From: Xestospongia bergquistia
Lineage: Eukaryota; Porifera; Demospongiae; Haplosclerida; Petrosiidae
Length of the DNA stretch: 64,000 bases
NCBI GenBank assembly: GCA_963965975.1
Contig: OZ014419.1
Location: 3,313,677-3,377,676, forward strand
Reading direction: 5' to 3'
Shown here piece by piece: positions 1 through 11,639 of this stretch; positions within the stretch are counted from its first letter, which is position 1; the number at the start of each line of letters is the position of its first letter. Both the position numbers and the translations under genes were made by a program. The notes beneath the pieces were generated by a model that was not told the origin of the DNA, made no database searches, and saw only the letters and a program-made list of their open reading frames with translations.

Positions 1-469
1 CCCTCTTCGACTTCCTTAAGCGACGGCCCTCGACCAACAGTCGACTCTCTCCCCTGCTGGCAGCTACGTCGAGAGTCGAATGGCTACAGACAATTTTAAC
101 GGCCCTCAGCCGAACGTGCCTCGCCGGAGAGCCGGCAAGGCGCAATGTGCGTTCGACAATTCGATGATTCACTGAATTCTGCAATTCACAACACACTGTC
201 GCGCTTTGCTACGGTCTTCATCGACGCGCGAGCCAAGGGATCCACCGTTGGAAGTTGTACTTCCATACCTTTAAATAAAGACTCGGGACAGACATCAGAA
301 AATGGACGAAAAAATCAGCTCGACAAAAGCCCGGGGGCACTTTTCACGTTCGTGAAAAAAGTGCCCAAACGAGCGGGCGAGCCATCGTGCACACTCGATC
401 GGTTATAAACAACGCCCGACCGAACCGACAGAGAACGAAACGCCAAAACGCGTCCCGAACGCACACCGG
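1..469 (-). other. ITS1 (internal transcribed spacer 1) of rDNA, partial
   Basis: This is the sequence immediately 3' of the 18S gene on the minus strand, so by rDNA organisation it is internal transcribed spacer 1, heading toward a 5.8S gene that lies off the left edge. It is GC-richer than the rest of the window and I recognise no conserved protein in it. Open frames here and inside the 18S are chance frames in structural RNA. No 5.8S core sequence is visible, so the spacer continues past base 1. Confidence 0.85.
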
Positions 470-529
<60 letters not shown>

Positions 530-614
530 CGACGCAATTAGAACGACTTCTCGGAAACTCCCGGGCGACCGTCGCCGGACGCCAAGGCTCCAATCCGAAG
601 TTCTCACTAAACCG

Positions 615-662
<48 letters not shown>

Positions 663-667
663 ATCAG

Positions 668-706
<39 letters not shown>

Positions 707-1172
707 CAAGATCGACAATTGCAACCATCTATCCCCAGCACGACGGAGACTCGCAAGATTGCCCGCACCTCCCGGCGAAGGACACGCTCGCTGCCTCCGT
801 CAGTGTAGCGCGCGTGCGGCCCAGAACATCTAAGGGCATCACAGACCTGTTATTGCCTCACTCCTCCCCCGGCTGAAACGCCGAGTGTCCCTCTAAGAAG
901 CCGCCTGGCTGCGAGCCGGGACGCCGGCTGCCGACGAGGCACCCGCCAGGCGGCTGCCCCGACGCGGACGCGACGCCCGCCGTTCGGAAACGGCACGACT
1001 AGTTAGCAGGTTAAGGTCTCGTTCGTTAACGGAATCAACCAGACAAATCACTCCACCAACTAAGAACGGCCATGCACCACCACCCATAGAATCAAGAAAG
1101 AGCTCTCGATCTGTCAATCCTTCCCATGTCCGGACCTGGTGAGATTCCCCGTGTTGAGTCAAATTAAGCCGC

Positions 1173-1251
<79 letters not shown>

Positions 1252-1358
1252 GGCTTTGATTTCTCCAAAGGTGCCGACGGAGTCGCACCCGACGTCCGCC
1301 GATCCCTAGCCGGCATCGTTTATGGTTGGGACTACGACGGTATCTGATCGTCTTCGAA

Positions 1359-1411
<53 letters not shown>

Positions 1412-2460
1412 CTCGACCGTCTTCCGTAAATCCGAGAATTTCACCTCTGACAACTGAATACGAATGCCCCCAACTGTCCCTATCGACCATGACTGCCGTC
1501 CCGAAAACCAACAAAATAGGACAAAAAGCAGCCCTATTCCATTATTCCATGCTAACGTATTCAAAGCGACTGGCCTGCTTGGAACACTCTAATTTGTTCA
1601 AAGTAAACGTCCCGAACTCCCCGACCGCTGCAATCAAGAGCAGACGGAGCCTCCGAGAGCACAGGGAGCCGCCGGGCAGTGCTCGCCTCTCGGCGGACCG
1701 CTCCGGCCTAGCACGCCGCACACCAACGACGGCGACGACAAGTCCAGCGAACTGGACGAGACCGACCCCAGACGCCAGGGCGCGAGCGTGGGCCCCGAAA
1801 TCCAACTACGAGCTTTTTAACTGCAACAACTTTAATATACGCTATTGGAGCTGGAATTACCGCGGCTGCTGGCACCAGACTTGCCCTCCAATTGTTCCTC
1901 GTTAAGGGGTTTGGATTGGACTCATTCCAATTGCCGGACCACTTTAGGGACCGGCATTGTTATTTATTGTCACTACCTCCCCGAGTCGGGATTGGGTAAT
2001 TTGCGCGCCTGCTGCCCTCCTTAGATGTGGTAGCCGTTTCTCAGGCTCCCTCTCCGGAATCGAACCCTAATTCTCCGTCACCCGTTGCAACCATGGTAGG
2101 CCAATACCCTACCATCGAAAGTTGATAGGGCAGAAACTTGAATGAACCATCGCCGGCGCGGAGGCCGAGCGATTCGAGCAGTTACCATGAATCACCAAGC
2201 AGGAAGCTGGGAAGCAAAGCCGCCCAGGTTGGTTTTGGATCTAATAAATACGCCTCTTCCCCGCCGAGACGGAGTCGAGGCCTTCGGCATGTATTAGCTC
2301 TACGTTACCACGGTTATCCACGTAGTGGGGAACACCATCAAATAAACTATAACTGATTTAATGAGCCATTCGCAGTCTCACGGTTCAAGCGTTTATACTT
2401 GCACATGCATGGCTTAGTCTTTGAGACAAGCATATGACTACTGGCAGGATCAACCAGGTA
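470..2460 (-). rRNA. 18S small-subunit ribosomal RNA
   Basis: This is a full-length small-subunit rRNA gene. Its 5' end is marked by the reverse complement of the universal start TACCTGGTTGATCCTGCCAG at 2,441-2,460. Its 3' end is the reverse complement of GGAAGGATCATTA, ending at base 470. The interior carries other universal blocks, for example the GTACACACCGCCCG region around 635 and the ATTCCTTTAAGTTTCAG region near 1,203. The span of 1,991 nt is longer than the roughly 1.8-1.87 kb usual in animals. The extra length appears to lie in GC-rich blocks near 890-985 and 1,620-1,800, where variable regions V7 and V4 would fall. The universal cores look intact, so it is probably functional. Confidence 0.96.
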
Positions 2461-3228
2461 ACTCGATGATCGGCACTAGGAGCGGCCGAAACAAAGCTTC
2501 GTCCCTTCCAGCACAGGCACAGGCACACGCCCGTTATCACAAGCTGTCGTGGAACCCTCCACCGACGAAACTCACAAAATTTCTTCCCTACTGCTCAGAG
2601 CGACACAAACCGCTGCCACGTCAGGTAAGAGTCACCGAACTGGGCAACCTCCCTTGGAGGCCAGCGGCATGCATTGCAGCGACTGCGACAAACAGTCGTC
2701 GTCGTCAACTGCAGGGACTCGACAACGAACAGCACGATATCTTGTCAACGAACACCCAACGCCACTAGGAGAAAGCACAACAGCTCACACACCAGAGCTT
2801 CGTGCACACTCCCTTCGCGACGACGAATTGAACGAAACCTCCTTGTTGAAGGCCCCACTCAACCACAGCGTCACGAAAGCAACCTCGTTGCAACGCCTGA
2901 CTAGTCTACGATGCTGCCCTCCGTCTCGGTTAAAGGGAGAACAGATCGCTTCATAACACCCAAAAGGACACTCCGAACAAGACGAACACGACCATTCGGC
3001 GCATCCACCTTGCCACGTACAGTGCCCGCCACACGCCTGACAGAGAGGAGTCCGAGCACACGACAGAATATGCAGCTCCCAAACAGAAAGCAAATTCAGA
3101 CATCGACTCCCTCCCCTCTCATCTAAAGCACCAACCGAGAATGCTTCTCCAGGGAAACCGCTCGACGCCTTCCCCGTTGTCGGCCCGACTTCTCGGACGG
3201 ATACTTCCCCTGAAGGATGAATCCGTCT
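2461..3228 (-). other. rDNA 5' external transcribed spacer / upstream spacer
   Basis: These 770 bases lie directly upstream of the 18S 5' end on the minus strand. They are GC-rich, with no protein I recognise and no clear repeats until 3,229. Position alone identifies them as external transcribed spacer; I cannot place the RNA polymerase I start site. Confidence 0.7.
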
Positions 3229-3700
3229 GCCGGACGCTTCAGGCCGGATTCGTGTCGGCCTGCCTACCCTCACATTTCCCACCGATGGAAAGTCGGCCTC
3301 GCTCTTCAGACGGAGAGTCGCCTGAAAGATCAGTCATCCTGCCGGACGCTTCGGGCCGGATTCGTGTCGGCCTGCCTACCCTCACATTTCCCACCGATGG
3401 AAAGTCGGCCTCGCTCTTCAGACGTAGAGTCGCCTGAAAGATCAGTCATCCTGCCGGACACTTCGGATCGGATTCGTGTCGGCCTATCTACCCTCACACT
3501 TCCAACAGATGGAAAGTCGGCCTCGCTCCTCAGACGGATAGTCGCCTGAAAGATCAGTCATCCTGCCGGACGCTTCGGGCCGGATTCGTGTCGGCCTGCC
3601 TACCCTCACATTTCCCACCGATGGAAAGTCGGCCTCGCTCCTCAGACGAATAGTCGCCTGAAAGATCAGTCATCCTGCCGGACGCTTGGGGCCGAAATCT
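3229..3700. repeat. 112-bp tandem repeat of the rDNA intergenic spacer
   Basis: Four full units begin at 3,229, 3,341, 3,453 and 3,565, exactly 112 bp apart, and a partial fifth begins at 3,677 and fades by about 3,700. Each unit starts GCCGGACGCTT and contains GTCGGCCTGCCTACCCTCAC. The copies differ at only a few bases. Tandem repeats of this size upstream of the pre-rRNA are typical of intergenic-spacer promoter or enhancer repeats in animals. That role is inferred from position. Confidence 0.93.
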
Positions 3701-3944
3701 TGTCAGGTCGTGTACTCGGGAACAAAGTCTCGACGGTGCCTTTAACCAAGGAGAGCGATGATTACATAATAAAAGAGTCCACTGTCATCACAATTATCAC
3801 ATAGAGGGTAAAAGAACAAGAATAACATTGTTATAAATAATTCTCTCTTACTTAAACATACTTCATCTGAAGTTTGCCATCTTGTCCTAGCCGTTGTCCC
3901 TAGAAGACAGCAACAGTATGTTCTTCATCAATGAGACACAGAGC
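3701..3944. other. Transition from rDNA to AT-rich DNA
   Basis: Composition changes abruptly here from GC-rich rDNA spacer to AT-rich sequence, with the switch at about 3,720-3,770. I see no gene. The segment lies between the last spacer repeat and the first recognisable PHR-gene fragment. Confidence 0.6.
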
Positions 3945-6760
3945 AGTTAAACATAGCTACGAGGTATGGTGAAACTTTATCCATCTAAGTACCATTGGGC
4001 AACTTAACTGACAGCATTATTGGACATGTAAATATAAAAGTGGTGGTTTTTAACACATGGGTGGACACATTAACAGTCTAGGAGGCCAAGTTGATTGATA
4101 GTAGCACCTGAATTAACTGCCTCAGTTATAGCACTGTAACCCAGAAGTGGTCAGTCACTGTAACAAAGTCTCTTGGTTTAATATATGGAAGAATACGTCG
4201 TAATAGAGAATATACCTAATACAATAATTACATGTTATAATATACACGCATATGTATGTGATAATTGGATTTTTAATGGAAGTTATGGTACAGGAGATAA
4301 ACTGCAAAATAAATAAACAGCTAAATACAGTGGTAAATGAATGAATAAATTGATGGATAGATGAAGGAACAAGAGGGACTACTCATGCAACATTGCAGTA
4401 TATCTGCTTTCTTACTTGAAGTTTAATTCCAGCAGAAGCACTGTGTAGAAGAGAGATGAGATCTTGTATTAACAGAATCTCTGTTCTTCTCTTTCTTTGG
4501 ATTGAGTGATAGACAATAGGAGACCACCAAATATCTGAATGTATAGATGGATAGATAGGTAAGTGAATAAAATTATATGAATGAATAGATGGTTGCCATT
4601 GGATGGATGAATGAATGATGCAACAGTACATCAATTTTCCTTACCCATGAAGTCAATAATCTAATTAATCTAAGTATCTCAATTTTACACTCTTTTTGCA
4701 TAGCAACAGTAGTAGTTGAACAGGCATAGTAGCAGGTTCATCAGCTATTTCAACTTGTCTACCTCGTATCTCAAAAGTGTACAACTTTGTGCTGTTCATC
4801 AACTTCAGGTACTATGACAGTCTTCCAACCATTATGAATAGTAACCAACTTACACCATAATTAGCAATTAAAAAGCATTTACAGTAGATGGAAATATTCA
4901 GGCTGTCTTTGTCAGGTCTAATAGAGGGAGATAACAATTTTACATGTTTTTATATGATAGTAGATAAAAAAAACTAAATACTTATCTACATCTCTCTCTT
5001 TGTCTACTTATCTACAAATCCATTCCTCTGTTTAAAGTCTAAATCAATCTATCTATCAATCTACCAATCCATCCATCAATTTACCCACCCATCCATACAT
5101 CTATTTATCCATTCTTACTCCAGAGTCCTTTGGTTAGCAATATGAATGGAGGCTGCAAATAGCTTGACTACTTTATGTCATAGTAATAGAATAAGGTTTA
5201 TCATTATCACACATTCTTAATGAGATTTTCAGAAGGCTGTATCATCATGGTACATGTACATGCAGACAGAAGAACCATCTGTTGAGCTACAGAACTAAGA
5301 AGTAACTAGAGAGAGAAAGAGAGAGACAGAGAGGAGAGAAAGAAAGAGACAGACAGACAGACAGACAGAGTATTGTAAAGAATTAGGTGATATCATTACC
5401 TCTTGAACAGCAGCTAGAACAATTCCCATATCAGCTTTTTCAGTATCATTACGATAATAACTAACAGGTAATTAATTCTTCTATTGAAAAAGGAGAGGTC
5501 AATCAAAGTACATTAGTCAATGGTAGCACATGGTACATGCAGACAATAGTCTGGCTCTCTTTATTTCACTGACCAGGATATGGAAGGTTAAAATCTTCAG
5601 TGAGGATTATACCACTGCACACAGCACCCAAAGTAACTAACTCTTTCTCCAACAGAGACAAACACTTAAGAGAACAAACAATAGTGACATTTGTATTATG
5701 ATCATATGATTCTCATATGACATCTGATCATGATCACATGACTCTCATATGACTATCACCTGTTTGTCTATCTCTTGATCATTCTTAACCAATAAGCTGA
5801 CATTTGATGATATAATGATTGGATTTCTCTAAATTAAATAATATTATATAGATTAATGGGATAAATGGATGAATGGCTAGATGGATGGCTGAATGAACAG
5901 ATAGATGGACAAATGGATGGATGGTTATATGAATGGATGGAGAGTGTTTGAATGAATGGGATAAACTGAGAGGTGAGGAAACAGATCCTTTTAGTGCTAC
6001 ATGTAGTTCAGGAATCAGGATATACCTGGTATAAGAACCAGTCTAGCAGGAATGTCTAGTCCAAATTGAAATCAGAATATAGACTGTCCCAATTAATATC
6101 AATCATACAACAGTCTCTGTAGTGGGTGGATCTTCACTATCACCGGCTTTCTTATGTAGAATTAACAAACTGGCCAGTTGTCTTCTTGCACAAAACTACA
6201 TTTAGGTTCAAATTCCAGACTTATCTACTGAACCTGGTCTGGAAATTGGACTCTGAAATGTGAGGCTGAGGTTTGTTTGCAATGATAGTAAGATTCAACT
6301 AAAACATAATGAGTTAGTTTAGCATCTAAATAGCCATTTGTTTCCCCAAGAAGATTTTTAAGTTCTTATACACTTGAAGATACAACAGAAAGTGTACATT
6401 GTACCATATCCAATATTGATAATGATGACTAAATAAAGTAAGGACAAAGTACATTAGTAATTGATGGATGGATGGACAGATGAATAAATGAATGAATGAA
6501 CAGGTCACAGACTTATGAATGGATGGATTAAATGATGAATGGATGAGAGGTATGTTACAGATGAACAGATGGGCAAACAGATACAATTTCAACAGTCTCT
6601 ACTGTTGGTCCACTACTGAGTACACACTCAAAAAACCAAACTATAAAATCTAATAACATTGACATCATGTTGACACTGAACTGGACAATGTTTTAAGAAC
6701 TACTTGAAGGACTATAATATCACATGTAATTATATAATATACATGTACATGTACATATTA
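3945..6760 (-). pseudogene. Broken PHR-family ubiquitin ligase fragment, copy A
   Basis: This segment is an inverted copy of sequence on the plus strand further right. On the minus strand, 6,760 down to 5,390 matches 16,090-17,110 (block X), and 5,390 down to 3,945 matches about 11,640-13,330 (block Y). Conserved pieces are visible in translation, for example EKADMGIVLAAVQEV near 5,400-5,450. I assign it to the MYCBP2/Highwire/RPM-1 gene because the matching plus-strand blocks lead directly into that family's unmistakable C-terminus. The frames are short and stop-laden, with spacer rich in GATG/CATC tetranucleotide repeats, so it looks like decayed exons and introns and not a working gene. 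The C-terminal exons are absent from this copy. Confidence 0.65.
5040..5110. repeat. Imperfect CATC/ATCT simple repeat
   Basis: This is a degenerate tetranucleotide tract (CTATCTAT, CATCCATC and related). Similar GATG/CATC tracts recur throughout the PHR debris, for example near 4,540-4,620, 5,860-5,940, 6,460-6,550, 11,460-11,560, 12,410-12,470 and 15,240-15,310. They probably belong to the introns copied along with the gene pieces. Confidence 0.7.
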
Positions 6761-7506
6761 TGTGATTGTCATCTGGCCTTGAATAAAGAAAATTTGTAAC
6801 TGGTCCTGTTTTGTGGATACCACTCACGATTACCTGTTGAATACAGTGTAAAAATCCTCCCCCCTGGGTCCTGAAATACTCATTTCTCCCTCAGAGCCAA
6901 GGGTAAAAGGACCAAAAATAATTTGAGTTATATAGATCACTTCTGTTCCAGTTTCAAGGGTTCTGGGAACATTAAATTGACAAAGTTGCTGTTTATATAA
7001 TAATTAATCAAATTATCCTTTGTGCAATCCTATAGTTGTGTCATCCTATAGAAGTTAACCATAGCAATGATTAATGAAAAGTATCCATAGTAATTATCAT
7101 GATCATTAATTTTGTATCAGTTGTAATCACTTTGCAAGAATGAATTAATTGTTGTCATGGTAACTACACTGAATGTGTATAAGAACTATCCCCTGAGCCA
7201 CTGAACACACCAAATCTGATCAACAGGACAGACTTCTTTACTGAAACACAACATCAGTCACAGATCATTACATTACCTGGTACCCTGAAAGTATTCTAAA
7301 TCATTTCTGTATGCATGACTGAGAATTACATGGATGTTATCTGAAATATTCTAATAATATTGATATAAGAATATCATCTACTTTTATACACACCAATATA
7401 TATAAAACATTATCTGAAATGATATATTGGAAAATCCTCAACAATGCTTCTCAATGTGAACTTGTAAACAATATAAACCAGTGGCTAATAATAAGGTGGA
7501 ACAGTC
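6761..7506. other. AT-rich stretch without recognisable gene
   Basis: I find no coding signal or structured repeat here beyond short AT-rich low-complexity runs. It lies between copy A of the PHR debris and the 24-bp minisatellite. Confidence 0.4.
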
Positions 7507-8205
7507 GTGATGGTGGCCTATCGTCTCTGGGAGAAAGGGGTCTATCGTGCCTTGGAGAAGGTGGCCTACTGTCGCTGGGAGAAAGGGTCATATTGTGACT
7601 TGGAGGTGGCCTATCGTCGTTGGGAGAAGGGGGGCTTATTGTTCATGGGAGAATGTGGCCTATCGTCGCTGGGAAAAAGGGGCCTAGTGTTGCTGGGAGA
7701 AGGGGCCTATCGTCTCTGGGAGAAGGTGGCCTATCGTGGCTGGGAGAAATGAAGCGTATTGTTGCTGGCAGAAGGGGGCCTATTGTGCCTTGGAGAAGGT
7801 GGCCTATCGTCGCCAAGAGAATGGATGCCTATTGTGCCTGGGAAAAGGTGGCCCATCGTCGCTGGGAGAAGGTGGCCTATCTTCGCTGGGAGTAGGGGGG
7901 CCTATTGTGCCAGGGAGAAGGTGGCCTATTGTGCCTGGGAGAAGGTGGCCTATCGTCGCTGGGAGAAGGGGGCACATTGTGACCTGGATAAGGTGGCCTA
8001 TCGTCACTGGGAGGCTCATTGTGCATGGGTGAAGGCGGGCTATCGTCGCTGGGAGAAGGGAGCCTATCGTCGCTGGGATAAGGGGGCGTATTGTGCCTGT
8101 GAGAAGGTGGCTTATCGTCGCTAAGAGGAGGGAGGCCTCGGAGAAGGAGGCCCATCGTCGTTAGCAGAAAGGGGCCTATTGTGCTTGGAAGAAGGTGGCC
8201 TATCG
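7507..8205. repeat. 24-bp minisatellite (GGCCTATCGTCGCTGGGAGAAGGT-like unit)
   Basis: About 29 diverged copies of a 24-bp unit run through this block; a consensus unit begins GGCCTATCGTCGCTGGGA. Because 24 is a multiple of three, several frames on both strands stay open and translate as 8-residue repeats (VAYRRWEK on the plus strand, PPSPSDDR-like on the minus). This is a by-product of the period, not evidence of a protein: no start context or splice signals frame it, and indels break the frames. It abuts the telomere-like tract and is probably subtelomere-type satellite DNA. Confidence 0.9.
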
Positions 8206-8333
8206 TGGCTGGGTTTAGGGTTTGGGGTTTTGGGTTTGGGGCTTGGGGTTGAGGGTTTAGGGTTAGGGTTAAGGGTTAAGGGTTTTAGGGTTCAGGGTTA
8301 GGGTTTAGGGTCAGGGTTTAGGGTTTAGGGTTT
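8206..8333 (+). repeat. Degenerate telomere-like TTTAGGG/TTAGGG tract
   Basis: This is a run of about 128 bases of TTAGGG, TTTAGGG, TTTGGGG and related hexa/heptamers, for example GGGTTTAGGGTTAGGGTTAA. The G-rich strand is the plus strand, so a chromosome end would lie to the right, yet unique sequence continues. The array is degenerate, with a mixture of TTAGGG and TTTAGGG, fitting an old interstitial telomere or a degenerate subtelomeric repeat. On the right it joins directly to a truncated PHR-gene fragment. Confidence 0.88.
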
Positions 8334-8335
8334 CT

Positions 8336-10170
8336 GTGTGAACAGAGTCCATGATATGTTGACAGACTGCCTTTATTAGACCAGAGATGACCCTTGTTGA
8401 AGAGAACATTTGTCATTGAAGATGGTTATTCTTCTGTTTGCTCTAAGTTAAAATCTGTCTCTTCTTTTTCTCCTTCTTTGGGTTGAGTGGTAGATAACAG
8501 GAAACCACCAAATACCTGAATTGATAGATGGATGAATTAATGATGTAACAGTAAATCAATTTTCCTTACCCATGAAGTCAATAATCTAAATAATCTAAGT
8601 ACCTCAATTTTACACTCTTTTGCACAGCCATAGTAGTAGTTGAACAGGCATAATAGCAGGTTCATAAAGTTGACCCACTATTTCGACTTGTCTAGCTCAT
8701 GTGTTATTTTAGACTCCATTTAAATGCACAATTTTACACTGTTCATCAACTTCAAGTACTATGAGAGTCTTTTAACCATCATGACTAGTAGATAGAAATA
8801 CTAACTACTTATCTACATATCTCTTTGTCCAATCACCTATAAATCCATTCCTTTTTTTTTTTAATCTAAGTCCATACATCCATCAATCTACCCATCCGTC
8901 CATCTATTCATCCATTCTTACTCCAGAGTCCTCTGGTTATCAATATGAATGAAGGCTACAAATATTTTGATTGCTTTATCGTAGACCACAGTAATAAAAT
9001 AAGGCATCATGAGATTCTGAGAAGGTTTCAGTAGATCCATCAGTCAGGCCATTGCTCATAGCATCATTAGAGGAGACTTTGAGTTTACCAACAGATAATA
9101 CGTTAATAATTAACTCCACTAATGTGTCCTGTAAATATAAAAATGCAGTGTCCATTTACTTCGGTGTTAAGTATTCTGTCCATTAGTAACACGCATGTCT
9201 GAATGTACCTATCCATCAATCTGATAGTCATTTATGTATTGTACATCTAGAGAGGAGATCACATGATTATCACATGACATTGTGAGATATCATGATGTAA
9301 CTATCAAGTTGTTAACATAACAACATCTTGTTATTTGACTATCACATGACTTACTTCTCTGAGTATGACAGACCATTCCAGGTTTGATCAGTGCAATAGA
9401 AGGAGCTGCAAAAGATACATATTCTCAGACCAGCTGCTTTCAATCCTGTGAACGTTATCTTTTAACACCTTCTACAATGAGTCTCCTCTTTTTTTATCAT
9501 TTATGGTTGTTGTGAACTTTCTCACTCTCTTTTGGTCTCCTAAAGTGATGTCTCCAGAGGAAGGACATTATAAGTTTGGCCATCTCCTGTTAAAATAGAA
9601 GACATGTAAATCATATAACAAAAGTGGGAGGGGATAGTTGGTGCATAACATGTACATGTAAATCAATGTATATATACATATATTGGGAGGAGCCATCAAT
9701 CTTAGCACACTGTTAGGGATAGTTTGGAAAATGGAAATTATATTTAATTATTTGCTTTAACTGCTACTGATCCATTAATACATACTTGTATATCATAAGA
9801 ACCAGCTAACATTGGTACCCATGTCACAGTTATATGTACCATTCTTATGTGAGGTAACAGGCATATTATCTACACTCCTGTAGTAAGAGATAATACGTTA
9901 GATGTAACACATATACATGTATGCTACTTACCCTAATACTTTAGGAACATAGAACCACAATTCCTCAAAGGAGTAGTCAGAATAAAGCTATAAGTAGATT
10001 ATTCTTTCATATGACTGCTATCAATCTGTCCATCTGTCCATCCATCAATTCACTTACCATCATCATAGAAATTGACTGATAGACATGGTTTGTTCCTAAT
10101 ATACATACAATAAACTCAATCTGTTTATTGACAACTGGAGTATATGTTGTCTTTAGTTCAAGATCTGATG
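8336..10170 (-). pseudogene. Broken PHR-family ubiquitin ligase fragment, copy B (cut by telomeric tract)
   Basis: On the minus strand, 9,040 down to 8,340 matches block Y of the other copies (12,360-13,030 inverted, and 4,440-5,250 direct). The match ends abruptly at the telomere-like tract, so the exons that should follow are missing. Upstream on the minus strand are other coding-looking stretches: TYTPVVNKQIEFIVCIL near 10,100-10,160, YSDYSFEELWFYVPK near 9,950-9,990, PVTSHKNGTYNCDMGTN near 9,800-9,870, MAKLIMSFLWRHH near 9,540-9,590 and TLVELIINVLSVGKLKVSS near 9,060-9,130. YSDYSFEEL and the TYTP stretch resemble filamin-repeat and neighbouring segments of PHR ligases, but that is a moderate call. 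There is no continuous gene model. Confidence 0.55.
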
Positions 10171-10336
10171 TATTAGAATAAACAGAACAATCTGATTAAA
10201 ACACATAATGGATGAATGATTAGGTGAATAGATAGCTAGATGTATGAATGGATCAATACCAATAGCTGTATTCTTTTCATACATTTAACAGTGTATAGAT
10301 TAGAAATTCATGTTCATTATTCTTTTTTATAATGGA

Positions 10337-10735
10337 CTTTCTCCATTACAACTTCACCTCTATATTTTCTGTTAGTCAAAGTAAAAGTTTACAAAAGGTA
10401 CATGTAGACATAGTGTTGTATCTACAAACCACTTACTGATGCATGATTATAGGTGGTGGAAAAACATGAGTAATAATTACACTGTCAGTGACTGTTGGTG
10501 GAGAGTAACATATCTAGTTATGCTCTGAATCTCTTCCTGATCTTTTGTCTAAATAAGGAAGTACATAGTTTGTAATGACCTATTAGTTAACGACCTTAAG
10601 AAATAAATTGAAGTGAAGAAATAGATCCTTGAGTATATTCTAGTAATGAAAATCATTACTGGAATATACTTTTGGATAAATACTTAGGATATTGTCTAAT
10701 AATTAGGAACATTAAAACTGGTAATACCACTTACC
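10337..10735. repeat. Left member of a locally inverted duplicated segment pair
   Basis: Segment a (about 10,337-10,602) recurs inverted at about 11,078-11,340. Segment b (about 10,622-10,735) recurs inverted at about 11,338-11,450. Because a precedes b on both sides, each segment was inverted separately; this is not one simple hairpin palindrome. Identity looks above 90% by eye, so the event is fairly recent. I see no coding function in it. Confidence 0.85.
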
Positions 10736-11077
10736 ATAACTTGTTTTGCAAGTTGAGCTCGCAGAGTTCAAGAAACGAGGCCTAGGGCTAACAACTTTGA
10801 GATAACAGCTGGAAAATTTAATAGTTCCTCTTCACTAGAAATTCCTTCTAAATATAAGATTATTGAATGTTGCCTAGTCAAGATTACCGAGTAGATTACT
10901 GAGTAGATTACTGATCACTGTTTTCTAGTGTATGTATTTATTCAAAATTGGAACTTGAGAAGATCACAGTTATTGAGATTATACAAGTGAGTGTTAGCAT
11001 GCTTAACAGTGGTGGTAGTCATATAACATACTTGTTATAATGGTGAGGCAAAAACAAACCGACAAATTTATTTCTCA
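10736..11077. other. Spacer between inverted segments
   Basis: Unique AT-rich sequence separates the two members of the inverted segment pair. I see no gene, tandem repeat or recognisable mobile-element protein here. Confidence 0.4.
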
Positions 11078-11450
11078 AGGTCGTTAACTAATAGGTTATT
11101 ACAAACTATCTACTTCCTTATTTAGACAAAAGATCAGGAAGAGACTCAGAACATAACTAGATATGTTACTCTCCACCAACAGTCACTGACAGTGTAATTA
11201 TTACTCATGTTTTTCCACCACCAACAATTATGCATCAGTAAGTGGTTTGTAGATACAACACTATGTCTACATGTACCTTTTGTAAACTTATACTTTGACT
11301 AACAGAAAATGTAGAGGTGAAGTTGTAATGGAGAAAGTATTACCAGTTTTAATGTTCCTAATTATTAGACAATATCCTAAGTATTTATCCAAAAGTATAT
11401 TCCAGTAATGATTTTCATTACTAGAATATACTCAAGGATCCATTTCTTCA
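11078..11450. repeat. Right member of the locally inverted segment pair
   Basis: This is the inverted counterpart of 10,337-10,735. It starts with the reverse complement of the GTTAACGACC end of segment a and ends with the inverted copy of segment b (ATTACTAGAATATACTCAAG). A CATC-type simple repeat follows immediately, then block Y of copy C. Confidence 0.85.
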
Positions 11451-11639
11451 CTTCTCTGTTTGTCCATTTATTCAACCACCATCCATACCTTCATATAACC
11501 ACCCATCCATTTGTCCATCTATCTGTTCATTCATCCATCCATCCATCCATTCATTTGTTAAGCCAGCCACCTATCCATTTATCCAAAAATCTATATAATT
11601 TATTTATTTATTTAATTTAGGTAATGAAGTACATATTAT

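Noticed and set aside
145-3549. Numerous open frames of 60-176 codons on both strands
   Set aside because: They lie inside 18S rRNA, ITS1, external spacer and the 112-bp spacer repeats. GC-rich structural RNA yields chance frames; none resembles a protein family.
3229-3700. CRISPR-like array
   Set aside because: The repeats are contiguous 112-bp units with no spacers, in rDNA spacer of an animal genome.
7507-8155. Repeat proteins (VAYRRWEK-type and PPSPSDD-type) on both strands
   Set aside because: Open frames follow from a 24-bp period without stops; several overlapping frames on both strands are equally open, and there is no start or splice context.
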